A stretch of DNA of 62,000 nt, taken from assembly GCA_012295275.1 (NCBI GenBank), contig CM022670.1, positions 22,841,755 through 22,903,754 on the forward strand. Reading direction: 5' to 3'. Of this stretch, positions 29,201 through 42,700 are shown piece by piece. A program made the position numbers and the translations under genes. The notes under the pieces were generated by a model. The model was given only the letters and a program-made list of their open reading frames with translations. It searched no databases and was not told the origin of the DNA. The DNA comes from Chrysomallon squamiferum. Its lineage: Eukaryota; Mollusca; Gastropoda; Neomphalida; Peltospiridae. Numbering within the stretch: the stretch's first letter is position 1; every line of letters begins with the position of its first letter.

Positions 29201-32200
29201 TGAAAATGTTTATCTCTACATCAGACCTCAAACTGTTGGAGGAAAAGGTAAAAATATTTATAAAGATGTAATACTCCATTCAGACATTTGAACTCTGGTT
29301 TTGCTGCTATTTAGATTTTGAACAGTTTAAAATAAACACATTCTTTCAGTCTGAAGCAACAGTGAAAAAGTATATTGAAAGTAGAAAATACATATGATAA
29401 AAATAATATTTTGATTTAAGATTGAGGTGGTCTGTTTAATACATGTATTTAGAATTAAGAATAAATAACTTCTCATTATGTTTTGAGTTATGTTAAGGAT
29501 AATATTATGTTTTTTTTATTTTATAACCTTTATGTTTTCATTAATGTTTTTCGTTTGTTATGAGCTTTTAAAATAGTTTAATGCCTATTGATTATTTATT
29601 GATGAAAAAAAAAGAAAGTCATGTTATATAGCAAATTTGTTTTACATGATAGCAATTGCTTGCAACACTTTAAGACATGTTGATAAAAAGGTAAATCGAA
29701 TAAAATTATTAATGAATTTTTAAAGTGACAGTTGATAGAAATGGTAAATCTGTTAAAATGATTAATACATTTTATATGTGACAATTGATGGAAATGGTGA
29801 ATCTATCAAAATGATTATTATACATTTTGTGTGTGTGACAGGAATTGCCTGCATCAGTCTCAGACTTGTTGATGGGAAGGGAAACCCGGTCAAACTGCTG
29901 AGCTGTCCACACCCAGACCGTGGTGCTGCCAATCAGATACAAGACCTGTCAGAGTTCAGCTCTCTGCTAGAAATCACAGAACATCAAACAAATCGCTCTC
30001 CTTCCAGACCAGGTTACACAACTCTCTATTCACTAAACATAGCTCAACACTGTTTGTTCTTTTCAAACCTTATTTATAGCATTTATAATTGTTTATTTAA
30101 TTTTATGATATTAAAACGGGTTTTCTCTCTGCAGCCGATTATACCTACATATTTCATTGCATAGAGTTTTTCAGTATATATAATATTATTTTTATTTTTA
30201 TAAATTGTTTGAGGGTTTTTTGTTTTGTTGTTTTTTTGTCTAACAGGTCCAACAGCACTGATACAGTTCAAGATCTGGGAGAGAGGCAGCGTGGACATGA
30301 AGACGCTGAAAGATCGTCTGATAACAACAGTGAGACAGGCGATCTGTGACATCGTCACAGAGTACAAGATGCTCACCGCCCTATCTGTCAGATACCCAGA
30401 CACCTCCTGGAATCATTTCCCCTCCCAGTCTGCTCTGTCCCTACATCTCCCACCAGTCCATTTGGTGAGTACACAGTAATATGAGCAGTTTATAGCAGCC
30501 ATAGCAGTAGTAGTAGTAATAGGAGTAGTAGTAGTAATAGCAATAGTAGTAGCAGTAGTGATAGCAGTAATAGTAGAAGCAGTAGCAATAGTAGTAACAG
30601 TAGAAGTAGTAGCAATAGTAGTAATAGTAATAGTAGCAATAGTAGCAGTAGTAGGAGTAGTAGTAGCAATAGTAGCAATAGTTGAATTAGTATTAGCAAC
30701 AGTGGTAGCAATAGTAGTACAAACAGTACCAGTGATAGCAGCAGCAGTGGTTGTTGTTGTTGTAGTAGTAGTACTAGACAACAGTAGTAAAGGAACAGTA
30801 GAGTAAAAGTGAGTGGTAACATTAGCAATAGTTTTAAGTTGTAGTAACAGTAGCAATAGTTTTAAGTTGTAGTAACAGTAGCAATAGTTTTAAGTTGTAC
30901 TAACAGTAGCAATAGTTTTAAGTTGTAACAGTAGCAATAGTTTTAAGTTGTAACAGTAGCAATAGTTTTAAGTTGTAGTAACAGTAGCAATAGTTTTAAG
31001 TTGTAGTAACAATTGCAGCAATACCAAATATTAGTAATAGTTTTCTTTTTAATTTTGTAAAGCTGTATATTAATCTTTTAAAGGATTTTATAATTACAAA
31101 CACATAAGTCAATTTTATTTTTAAAATTTAAATAATTTTGTTTTAAAGAAATGTTAAGTTTAATTGTATGTTTTTATTTAATGTTTTAATGAGGTATTTT
31201 AATGAAATGTTTTAATCAGATATTTTAATGAAATGTTTTAATGAGGTATTTTAATGAAATGTTTTAATCAGATATTTTAATGAAATGTTTTATTCAGATA
31301 TTTTAATGAAATGTTTTAATCAGATATTTTAATGAAATGTTTTATTCAGATATTTTAATGAAATTGCTTAATCAGATATTTTAATGAAATGTTTTAATCA
31401 GACATTTTAATGAAATGTTTTAATGAGGTAATTTAATTAAATGTTTTATTCAGATATTTTAATGAAATGTTTTAATCAGATATTTTAATGAAATGTTTTA
31501 ATCAGATATTTTAATGAAATGTTTTAATCAGATGCTGTTGCTGCTAAAGATGGACACAGAGCGGTGTTGAGTCGTAAACTGTCCGACTCTTTCCGGTTCT
31601 CTCAGACCAGCATCCATCCAACTGTCCAGTCAGCCTCACCATTTCACTCAGTGAAAGAACTTCAGGCTTCACAGAAAATACGAGTAACTTCACCCGCACC
31701 AGAATCCAAGGTAAACTGTTGTTATACTGAAGGTAATCTGTTAGCAACTATTGCATCCAAGGTAACCTGTTAACATCTGTTATATCGAAGGTAATCTATC
31801 AACAACTATCATATCCATGGTAACCTGTTATCATCTGTTATAATGAAGATAATCTAATAACTACTCTCATATTCAAGGTAACATATTAGCAACTGTCATT
31901 TTCAAGGTAACCTGTTAGCTATTATCACTAACAATTCTGAATTTAAGAAAGTCACAGTTAATTAATTTCCAAGATGAGGGTAAAAATAAACTCTTTGAAA
32001 TAACTTACTGTTTCGACATGTTAATAGAAGTATTTGCTACTGAATTCTAGAATTTCATGCAGTTCTCAATATTCTTATGGTAATAATAAATGAAAGATAA
32101 ATAATATCTGTCTGAACAAATAGAGAATTTAAAAAAAAAAGTAATTATAGCACTGAAGAGCAGTTTCTATATCCTAGTTTCTTGCTGTTGAATACAAAAA

Positions 32201-35200
32201 GCTGTTACAATAGTCACAGTTATTTTCCATATTACTGAACATGTATATTATTATTTATCTTTTCAGACAGTCACTTTTGAATGGCCTTCAGCTGGTGATA
32301 ACAGTACTGGTCAACCTTCACCTTCAGATTTTGACTCGGTGTCTGAAAAAGGAGTCCAGGAGCTGATATCACTTTATGAGTGTGGGGAGCGTGGCTCTCT
32401 CAGTCCTGTGTTCCTGACTTTGATAAAACCTTGGTTCACACTGTGTGCAAAAACTGGTACGTTTTGTCTTATTTTTACTGTGGTCAAAATTTTGACTTAT
32501 TTTTACTGTGGTGAAGGTTTTGTCTTATTTTTACTGTGGATTACTCAAAACTTCTGAAGGTTTTTAAGGATGTGTGTGTGTGTGTATGTGTGTGCGTATG
32601 GTCTTTGATAAACCAGTCTATTAGCATTCATTCCTAATATTTTTCAGTTATTAGTTAAATGGATATTTGATTACATTTATTTTGCATTAATCTTGTTTTA
32701 AGTTTAGATCATGTAACTAATATCACCTGAAAACCCAAACTTGAAATTATGGCCAAGAATCCTATTGATATAAATCATATTAATCTGGTTTTTCCTTTTT
32801 ATGTTATCATATCTTACGTAATTGTGTATTTTCATTATTTTAACTTCAAAATTCTCTTGTTTGTGTATATTCATTATTTTAATTACAAAATTCACTTGTT
32901 TGTGTATTTTCTTTATTTTTACTGCCAAATTCATTTTGTTTGTTTGTTTTCTTTCTTTTAACTCCAAAATTCACTTGTTTTGTGTTTTTTCGATATTTTA
33001 GGTTTGCCATCAGTACACGAGAAGCACCTTGATCTGCTGTCTCACTTCTCTGTGGACTACGTGTTACAGGAAAGTCTGAGTATTATCCATTGCATTTCAT
33101 CCAAAATCAACCCCAAAGTGTTCAAACTTGTTAAGAGCCAGACATCAGGTGATGCACTGGTTGGAGTCCCGTATCACCCTTGCAGACCTCCAGTGAAGGT
33201 GACTGTTACTCCATTTATCCTGGAAGTTCATTCTGCAGTTTGGCTTAGGCTTTACTAATTTGTTAAAAAATCTCTTTCTCCTGTACATTTCATAAGGTTT
33301 AAAAATATATTTTATGCCACTGAACTTATAAAAACTTTTTTAAATCATTTTTCAAAATTGTTGTAAAATTTGAATTAGGTTGTTTTTTGTTATTTTAAAA
33401 TGAAATAGCTGAAGTTAACATTTCATATTTAGGGTTGAATGTGAACTAAAGGAAGTTGTTGAAGTAAATGTTTTTCAAATTTTAGGTTAACTAAAGGAAG
33501 TCATCTATATGACCATTTTCTGCCCTACTCTGATGTCTCTATGTCTCTCTTCACCAAGCTTCTTTTTTTTTGTAATTTCTATATTTTGACACCATTAGTT
33601 GTAAGGTAGAGGTGTAGGTACCATTCAAAGAACAGTTAAAACAAACCTTTGTTAATTTACTGTACATGTTCATACGTGCAGCTTTTAAAATGCGTTATTT
33701 TTTAAATTATATATTACTTGTATTAAGCTTAAGAAAACTATTTTACTGATTAAGATAAGTGTTTGTGGTGTAAATAGTTTTATTTTTTTGCTGTCAGGTT
33801 GCTGAGGAGAACCGGGAGACATCTCTGGATGCTTGTACAAAGTTTGTGTCAGGTGGTGAGTTTGTTCTGATAGGCAGAGACGTTGAACAGTGGAAGTCAT
33901 TTGTACTGTGTGAACATTCTGAACAACCTGTGACTGCAGTGCCACCACCAAAAAGTATATTTTCACCTTTCTAACTGTAAAAATACGTGTTATTTTTCAA
34001 CAGAAAAATATGTTTTTTGTTTTAAAAACCTTTCTTTTTGCACAAATCAAAAACATAATAAAAAGTAATACTAACTAAATATTTTACCTGTTAAAACTCA
34101 GAAAATACCTACCTAAAAATAAATAAAAATAAAATGAGATATTTAATTTTTCTTTCTACTACATGCTATTTTTTAGAAGCTTTATTACAAGATACTTTAA
34201 GCTCTGAAATCATGTATGTATATGTTAGCAGAACCTTTATACTTAATGTCTTTTCTCATTTCTTGTTGTAGATTTCATAACACATATTTTTTCAAACAGA
34301 ACTCTCACCCATCAACACACACCACACACCCCAAAAAAATATTACTATTTACATTTTTTATATATAACTATTTTATTAATTTTCAGCTTTTCAGGCTGTA
34401 CAAAAATTTCTGCCCTACATTTCTCCAGAAGATGGAGACAGTAAAAGTCTGGAGGCTGGAGCTCAAACTTTGTCTCATGAATCATACTTTGTTCCTCGAC
34501 AAAACCTGCTCGTCATACACATTGAGGGATTACAGGTTTCTATTATTATTTTCTTTAGACACACACATGAGGGTATATATGTATGTATGTGTTACAGGTT
34601 TCTCATAAACTGTTTCTCAAATTATTTTTTTTATGGATACATAGACAGAAGCTAAATGTGCACACAATTTTAATATTCACACACAGCATACACAGCATCA
34701 ATCTTGCAAACCTTGACAGATACAATCAGTGATATAGTAAAATAAACCAGAGCATTCCAAGTTTTATTATCTTTCCAGTCTGTCACAGTTTAAGAGTTTT
34801 TAAATATAGTTTTTATTAACTACATTAAATTTCATTATATGTTTTATATATTTTTTGTGTATTTCACCAACGTTTTATAATACCAACCACAGAAATAATA
34901 ATATTAAAATAAATATCTTAGATTCCTACAAAAGTTTAACATAAAATTATTACTTGAATTCCACTGAAACCAAATGTTTCTGTGACTTAACAAATACTGA
35001 AATGTGAAACTTCAGTAAACAAAGAACTTTTCAGAGAACATTTTTTGCACTAAGGCTTGTGAAATGAAACTAATTAAGATTTTAATTTTTGTTGAAGCTC
35101 TCTGTGTTTGCGTACAACTGGGCGAGTGACTTGATTTCCCAGCTGGACGAGAGACTGACCAAGCTGGTCAAGTGGAACAACGCCCGAGCTCTCATCCTGC

Positions 35201-35309
35201 AGAGCATCATCAGTCAGAAGCAGGGTCTGTTCCACCACGCAGTGTTCGCTAACGTCTCCTACACACAGGTCTCTCTCACTGTCTTTTACTGTCACTTTAA
35301 ATATAGGGG

Positions 35310-35348
<39 letters not shown>

Positions 35349-35875
35349 AAATATATAGTTTATTATTATTATTATTGTTATTATAAATATAGTTTTTTAT
35401 TATTGTTATTGTTATTATTATATAGTTTATTATTATTGTTACAATTATTATATAGTTTATGATTATTTTTATTATTATAAATTTAGTTTATTATTTTTAT
35501 TATTTTTATTATTATTATAAATACAGTTTTTTTATTATTATTGAAAATTTTGTTTGTTCTTTTATTAATTTTTCTGTAAATGTAGTTTTTTTATTACTAT
35601 TTTATATGTAGTTATTGTTATTTCATACTTTATTGATCTTATTATAATATTTATTTTATTATTACTATTATTACCTTTTAATTATTATTATTATTATTAT
35701 CTTTGATAATTGTTACAATTATTACAATTTTATTATCTTGAATATTATTATTAATATTGTTAAGTTATTTTATTATTTTTATTGTTATTAATACTATAAT
35801 TATTATTATTATTATTACAACCACTGTTTTTTTTTATTATGTATGTTTATTTTTATTCTTATTACAATTATCATT

Positions 35876-35906
<31 letters not shown>

Positions 35907-38561
35907 TACATTTACTGTTATGATATCACCATTAACTGTTGTAATAACAGATGTAGTTCTGTTAAAAACAATCATCATGATTATGAATAACACCTGACAG
36001 GAGCAGAACGTGTTCACCCAGTCATCCAGTGAGATTGACAACCTGATCAAGTTCCCCGCCCCCCCTCACCGAGAGTCCCAGCGACGCCACAGCAGCGCCT
36101 CCAACAAGGATCGCAACCTGTCCCGGATTATCAGCAAGTTTCGACCATTTGACGAGACTCACAGAAACCTGCAGCCCCCCCTGCCCCTCTACAGGACAAT
36201 ATTCAACAAGCTGCCAGACCCTGTGGCCAGTCACGGCATGCTCACTCAGGAGTTACGTTCTCATCTCAGAAAAGGTCAGGTTATGCATTTGTTGCAGCCA
36301 TTTTCTCTTTTTTTTTTTTTTTTTTTTTTAAATAATTTATTGTGTTTGTAGTAATATGAAAGTAAAAAAAAAGGTTTTTTTTCTATTTTGTTTATATTTT
36401 TTTTTTAAATAATTTATTATAGTACTATGAAATTAAAAAAAAGTGTTTTAATACTGTTAAAACTATTAAACAATGAAATTAAAAATACAAAATAATAATA
36501 ATAATAATTTACTTTTCTTATTGTTTAAAAAAATAATTTTGGGAAAAGAAAATAATAAATCTTAATAATAAAACATCAAATATATATTTTTGGCTACACT
36601 TGTTTTAAAATTTATCTGTATAAAAGTTTATATTAGATAATAATTGCAAATAGAAAGCTTTTAATATTTAAAAAAAAAAAAAAATATTTAAATGTTTTTT
36701 CAAATTACAGACACAGAAAGACTTTTCAGACTTCAACAACTTTACTTTGCTTGGCTGAGGAAAAACAATTCACCAGTCTCTGTAAGTACAAATTCTCTTT
36801 TCTTTACAATGATTTAGCAATAACATTTTATTGTCATCTTTATAACGAACAATGATAGACCACCAAAATCAATAAAATAATAATTTGGAAATATAAGAAA
36901 GTGTATAGATAATTCACTGAAACCAACACAATTTTTTTGAAAATATTTGAATTGTACATATATTATTTTATTGCCATAATTTATAATGAACTGTGACTAG
37001 ATTGTTCAAAACAACAACAAAATGATAAGTATAAAGTACCACAGGCACATTTTAAAGAGTTTGAGATTGTTTTTCTCGTTGCTGTTTTTACAGGAAGAGC
37101 ATGTGCATCTGCTCAAACAGTCATCACGTTTGTTTCACTACTGCGTGACTCCGCTGCTGTTCAGTCCGCAGTGGCGACAGAGAGTCATAGAGAAAACCAT
37201 GGACTGCACACACCCCAAACACGACCCCGCGGTCACTGTGACTCCACCCCCTGCAGAAAGTTCAAAATCTGTACGTTTAACTCTATTACCAAGACTTAAT
37301 TTTCACTTTTATTTAATAAGAAACAAGACAATTTGGTAATAAAATTGTTAAATTGAAATTGATTCTGCAATTTAAATGAAATAAATTTTTGTAGTAAATA
37401 GAAGATTTTTATACAATTTTAATTAAAATGAAATATTTCTGTTTAAATAGAATAGTTGTTTTTACAAATATTCTGATGATGTAGTATTATTTGACAGTTT
37501 ATTTAATAAGTCACAGGAATGTTTAATATTAAAACTGTTAAATAAAATTAAATAGTTCTATTTAAATAAAATAGTTTCTGTGGTAAATAATAAAATATTT
37601 TACAAACTTTTTGAAACCATAGTATCATTAGCACATTCATTTAGTTAGTTACAAGATTGTTTGATATTAAAACTTAAATATTTTGATTTAAATGACATTA
37701 GTTTTTGGTGATAAATAGTAAATTTTATAAGCATTCTGAAACCACATTATAATCTGTCTTTGTGATGAACATGACTTCTATATCAGTTTCTCACAAAAGG
37801 AAAATTTTTAATTTAAAAAATCCTTTAGAATTGGAAAGGTTATCACAAATTCCTTTAGTTATAAAATAAACATTAAAAAAAAAAAAAATTCATTTCTGCT
37901 GTTTATGAAAACTGTTTACAGTGTTGGTCAAAATAATACCTTTTTGGGGGGTACATGTAAGAATTAGTTGGGTTTTTTTTGTCCAGATTTGATCCTTCAG
38001 AAATAATTAAATCTGTAACTTGGTATAATAATTATGTATTTAATTATGTCTTTATATTTATTTATCAGTGAACTGATTAAAAGTATTAAATTTATGTTCT
38101 AGTTAATAATTCTTTAAAAGTAGGTGTATGAAATTATGTTTTTGAAAAATGTATTTATTTAATGATTTGTTTTGTTGTTTTATTTTGAGGGGAGGGTTTT
38201 GTTGGTGGAGGATTTTAGGTATATAGGTATTTTTTTTTATTTTTTTTTTAAATTTTTTTTTTTAAAGTATTTTAAAAATTATTATTGTTGCTGTTACTGT
38301 TTAATGGTTATATATTTATTTATTTATTTTATTTTATTTTATTTTTTTTTTATTTTAATTTATTTTGGTTTTGGGGTTTTTTTCCTTTTGACATAGTTTA
38401 TAATGTTTTTTGGTTTGTAATGTTTCAGTGGAGTCCAAAACTGACTATACCAGTCATACACTCTCTTAGTGAAGTGAGTTCAGTGTTCACCACAATACTC
38501 ACACCAGCTAATCTCCCATTTTGTTTTTGTTACAGTTATTTTTGTTATTAAAATCATTTTA

Positions 38562-38602
<41 letters not shown>

Positions 38603-38841
38603 TCACTAATTATGTTATTTTGCAGTGTGTTTTTTTTATTTTTATATAACATCTTTTGTGGTTAGTTTTGAATCTTTCAAATAACTAGTGATAGGTATGT
38701 GTTAGTAAATACTGCTAGTTCTTACAGATTTTATTTGGTACAGTTTTAATATTTATTTTTATTAATTAATTAATTATTTATATTTTATTTTTTAAGTTTT
38801 TTTAAAAGTTTTCATTATTTTTTGTTTATTATCTTATTATA

Positions 38842-38875
<34 letters not shown>

Positions 38876-38938
38876 TTTAAGTTTTCTTTTTTTAATAATT
38901 AATAATAATAACAATTAAAATTGTTTATTATTATTATT

Positions 38939-38982
<44 letters not shown>

Positions 38983-39680
38983 CATCATCATCATCATCAT
39001 CATCATCATTATCATAACCACAAAAATATCAACAGTATTTAAATCATTTTTGAAAAATAACAACAATACGCATGATCAGTATTATATCATTATTATTATA
39101 ACAGCATGTTACCCAAATCAGTATTAGTGAAAGTTAACAATCAGTACTCGTCTTAATGATAATTTGAGAGAATTTGAAATAACTGATGTTTAAAAAAACA
39201 AGTGATCACTGAGGACATTTGGACGTTATTTCAGCGTTCACGTCACAGTTCTGGGGCCTCTGTTGCCAGTCTGCGAAATCGCCGCTCGGACAGTCAGGAT
39301 CGCAGGAAGGCGTCCATCACACCTCAAGACTCGCCTGAAGTCCGACACAGGGCCAGTCAGGAAGATAACTGGCACATCGAGCTCCGCAGCAGTTTCATAA
39401 ACCAGTATCGAAGTTACCTCGAAGTGCTCGGCTTCGTCGTCATCACCATGCAAGAGGGGAGTCGCAAAAGGTAGATTTGCGTTCAGATGCAAAAAATTAT
39501 TAATTTTTGATGTATGGTTGACTTGACTTGTCAGTTCAGATAGTCGTTGAAGGTGCAGAGAGAAATGTCTCATAAAATTATTCAAATGAATTGTTCTGAA
39601 TACATGAAATATTTGTTTTCTTGTTTTAGATTTGTGTCCTTGTCTGCGTCTGTCTCTGCCTCGCCTCTCAGCCTCACCCT

Positions 39681-39754
<74 letters not shown>

Positions 39755-42700
39755 GTCTCTCAAGTTTTGTAATTTGTTAATTACAGATACAGTAACAGTA
39801 AATCAGTGTCGCCTACTGGAGTCCCTCTGATTGAGGACAAACCATCAATCAAATACTCTCTGCAGAAAACATTTACCAGTGGCATCATGTTTGTGGAGAT
39901 TGGCTTCCGCGAGGAGTATTTCTGTATAAAGATGTTTGTTCTCACCTGTTCTCAGATTGGAATAACTGTCAACCAGCAGGTAACACTCTTTGACTTAGTA
40001 AAATAAATATTTTTATTTTTTATGCAAAAGATATGAATATTAAATATTATATTACTATTTGTTATATTAAAGAATAGATACAACTCTTTTATTAAGTAAT
40101 AAATTTAAAAACAAAACCAAAAAAACAATGTAAAAATTTTATTTTGAAAATCATTAGAAAATTACAGCGATTTCACATATTTTATATACTGTTTCACATA
40201 AGTAGCAATTTAAAAAATTTCAGAAGATGATAACAAAATTTAAAAATTTAGATTAATAATGATGATTTTTTCTGGCCAGATGAACCTGCTGTTTGTGGAC
40301 GAGTGTGAGAAATGCAAGGACCTCATCCACGTGCATTCGTTTGCTCACGACTTTCACCTGCGCCTCATTCAGATGTACCTGCAGGGCCAGCACTGTGTTC
40401 TTAGTCCATGTTTTCACCTCACCCACTTTCTACAGGACTTCGCCCGAGTCTACCCCTACCCACCTGCCTACTCGAGGAACTGGCTACAGCAAGGTGACAT
40501 CTATACATTTTTTTAAATATGTCTTGGTGGGGTTTTTTTGTTTTGATTTTTGGGGGCTTTTTTGGAGGAGAATAGTACAAAATCTTATTAGTTATCCTCC
40601 AAATTTCATTTTTTTTTTTAAATATTACCTTCATGTTATAATGAAGTGAATTTTGTAACACAATGTGGGATTTTTTGTGTTTCTAGTTTTTTATTTTTTT
40701 TAGTATATATATAAATGTAAGGAAATTTTATAAGTTATTTAATGTTAATGTAAAGACATTTGCTTCAGTTAATTTATTTAGAGGATCTTTTCATGTGTAA
40801 CGTTTATTTTAAAAGTTCAATAGTGTTTTATCCAAAACATTGCCACCTTTATTAAAATTAATTTATTTTGAAGAAATGTCTTCATTCAGACAATTTTCAT
40901 ACTCATATAAATATATAAATTAGATCTGCAGCCTGTATATCAAATTTGCATAAACATTACATTCCAGAACACTCAATTTACTTTAATATCTCAAACATAT
41001 CTTCTGTATAGCCTTAGCTAAACCTCCAAAAGAAATTCTGGTTTTTTTTTTTTTAAATAATAAAATAAGGAAAAAGGAAAGATATGAATATTTTACTTAT
41101 TCTTAACAGATCATTGTTAAATAATTACTAAAATTTTTCTTGATAAAAACTAAAATAACCTCTGTATATTTTTACTAAGTATTTTGCAGCTTGAATTACA
41201 AATTATTATTTTCCACATGTTCTTGTTTCTTGTATATCAATACTCAGAACAAGAAATGCAGCTATATTTAAGCGTACAGTTAACTGTATTTTGAATTAAA
41301 GTTTTACTTGTGATTTCAGAAAGTATAACTGTTCCAGACCTGCCTTGTCCCAGTAATCAGCTGTATGACTACATGTTGAAACAGATGAAGCAGAGACACA
41401 TGCGAGTCATAAGAATGGTGGCCTCTGTAGACGCAGACCTAGAGCCTGTAGGTTTTTCAAATAGTGTAGATAAAATTATAAACAGACCTAGAGCCTGTAG
41501 GTTTTTCATGTAAACTAGATAAAATTATAGACAGATCTAGAGCCTGTAGGTTTTTCTTGTTGTGTAGATAAAATTGTAGACAGACCTAGAGCCTGTAGGT
41601 TTTTCATGTAATGTAGATAAAATTATAGACAGATCTAGAGCCTGTAGGTTTTTCATGTAAACTAGATAAAATTATAGACAGATCTAGAGCCTGTAGGTTT
41701 TTCTTTGTGTGTAGATAAAATTATAGACAGACCTAGAGCCTGTAGGTTTTTCATGTAATGTAGATAAAATTATAAACAGATCTAGAGCCTGTAGGTTTTT
41801 CATGTAATGTAGATAAAATTATAGACATACCTAGAGCCTGTAGGTTTTTCAAATAGTGTAGATAAAATTATAGACAGATCTAGAGCCTGTAGGTTTTTCA
41901 AATAGTGTAGATCAAATTATAGACATACCTAGAGCCTGTAGGTTTTTCAAATAGTGTAGATCAAATTATACACAGACCTAGAGCCTGTAGGTTTTTCATG
42001 TAAACTAGATAAAATTATAGACAGATCTAGAGCCTGTAGGTGTTTAATGTAAACTAGATAAAATTATAGACAGACCTAAAGCATGCAGGTGTTTCGTGTT
42101 GTGTAGATAAAATGATAAACAGACCTAGAGCCTGTAGGTTTTTCTTGTAATGTAGATAAAATCATACACAGACCTTGAGCCTGTAGGTGTTTCCTGTTAT
42201 GTAGATAAAATTATACAGACCTAGAGCCTGTAGGTGTTTTATGTAATGTAGATAAAATCATATAGTGTTGATATAATTATACACAGAGTCTGTATTTCAT
42301 GTGGTAGAGATAAAATTATACACAAACATAGAGTTTCATGTAGTGTAGTTATTCAGCATTATAAACAAAATTCTAACCTTTCCAAACTATCTTTATTTGG
42401 TTAGGACTACATTTTTGTGAAAACTGACGAATATGCATTAGTGAGTCACAAAAAGCTGCAGAAAGAGCTCCAGCCAGAAAGGGATGCAACTCATGAAGAC
42501 AAAGACGAGTATGATGTAGGTTTAGTCATTACTCACGACCTGCCTAGAAGTCTTCCCTCCAGTGAGAGTGATACCATGACACTGAGACTCAAGTACTTCA
42601 TCATCCTCACTCGAAGTAGAGACTGCTTCCCCATGAAAACACTAGAGAAGAAACTCGGAGAATTCAGATCAGCACTGACCAGGACATCATCACAAGGTAG

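Noticed and set aside
30413-30856. 147- and 112-codon minus-strand frames rich in Thr or Leu
   Set aside because: They come from the AGT/AGC triplet tract and the antisense of exon 24.
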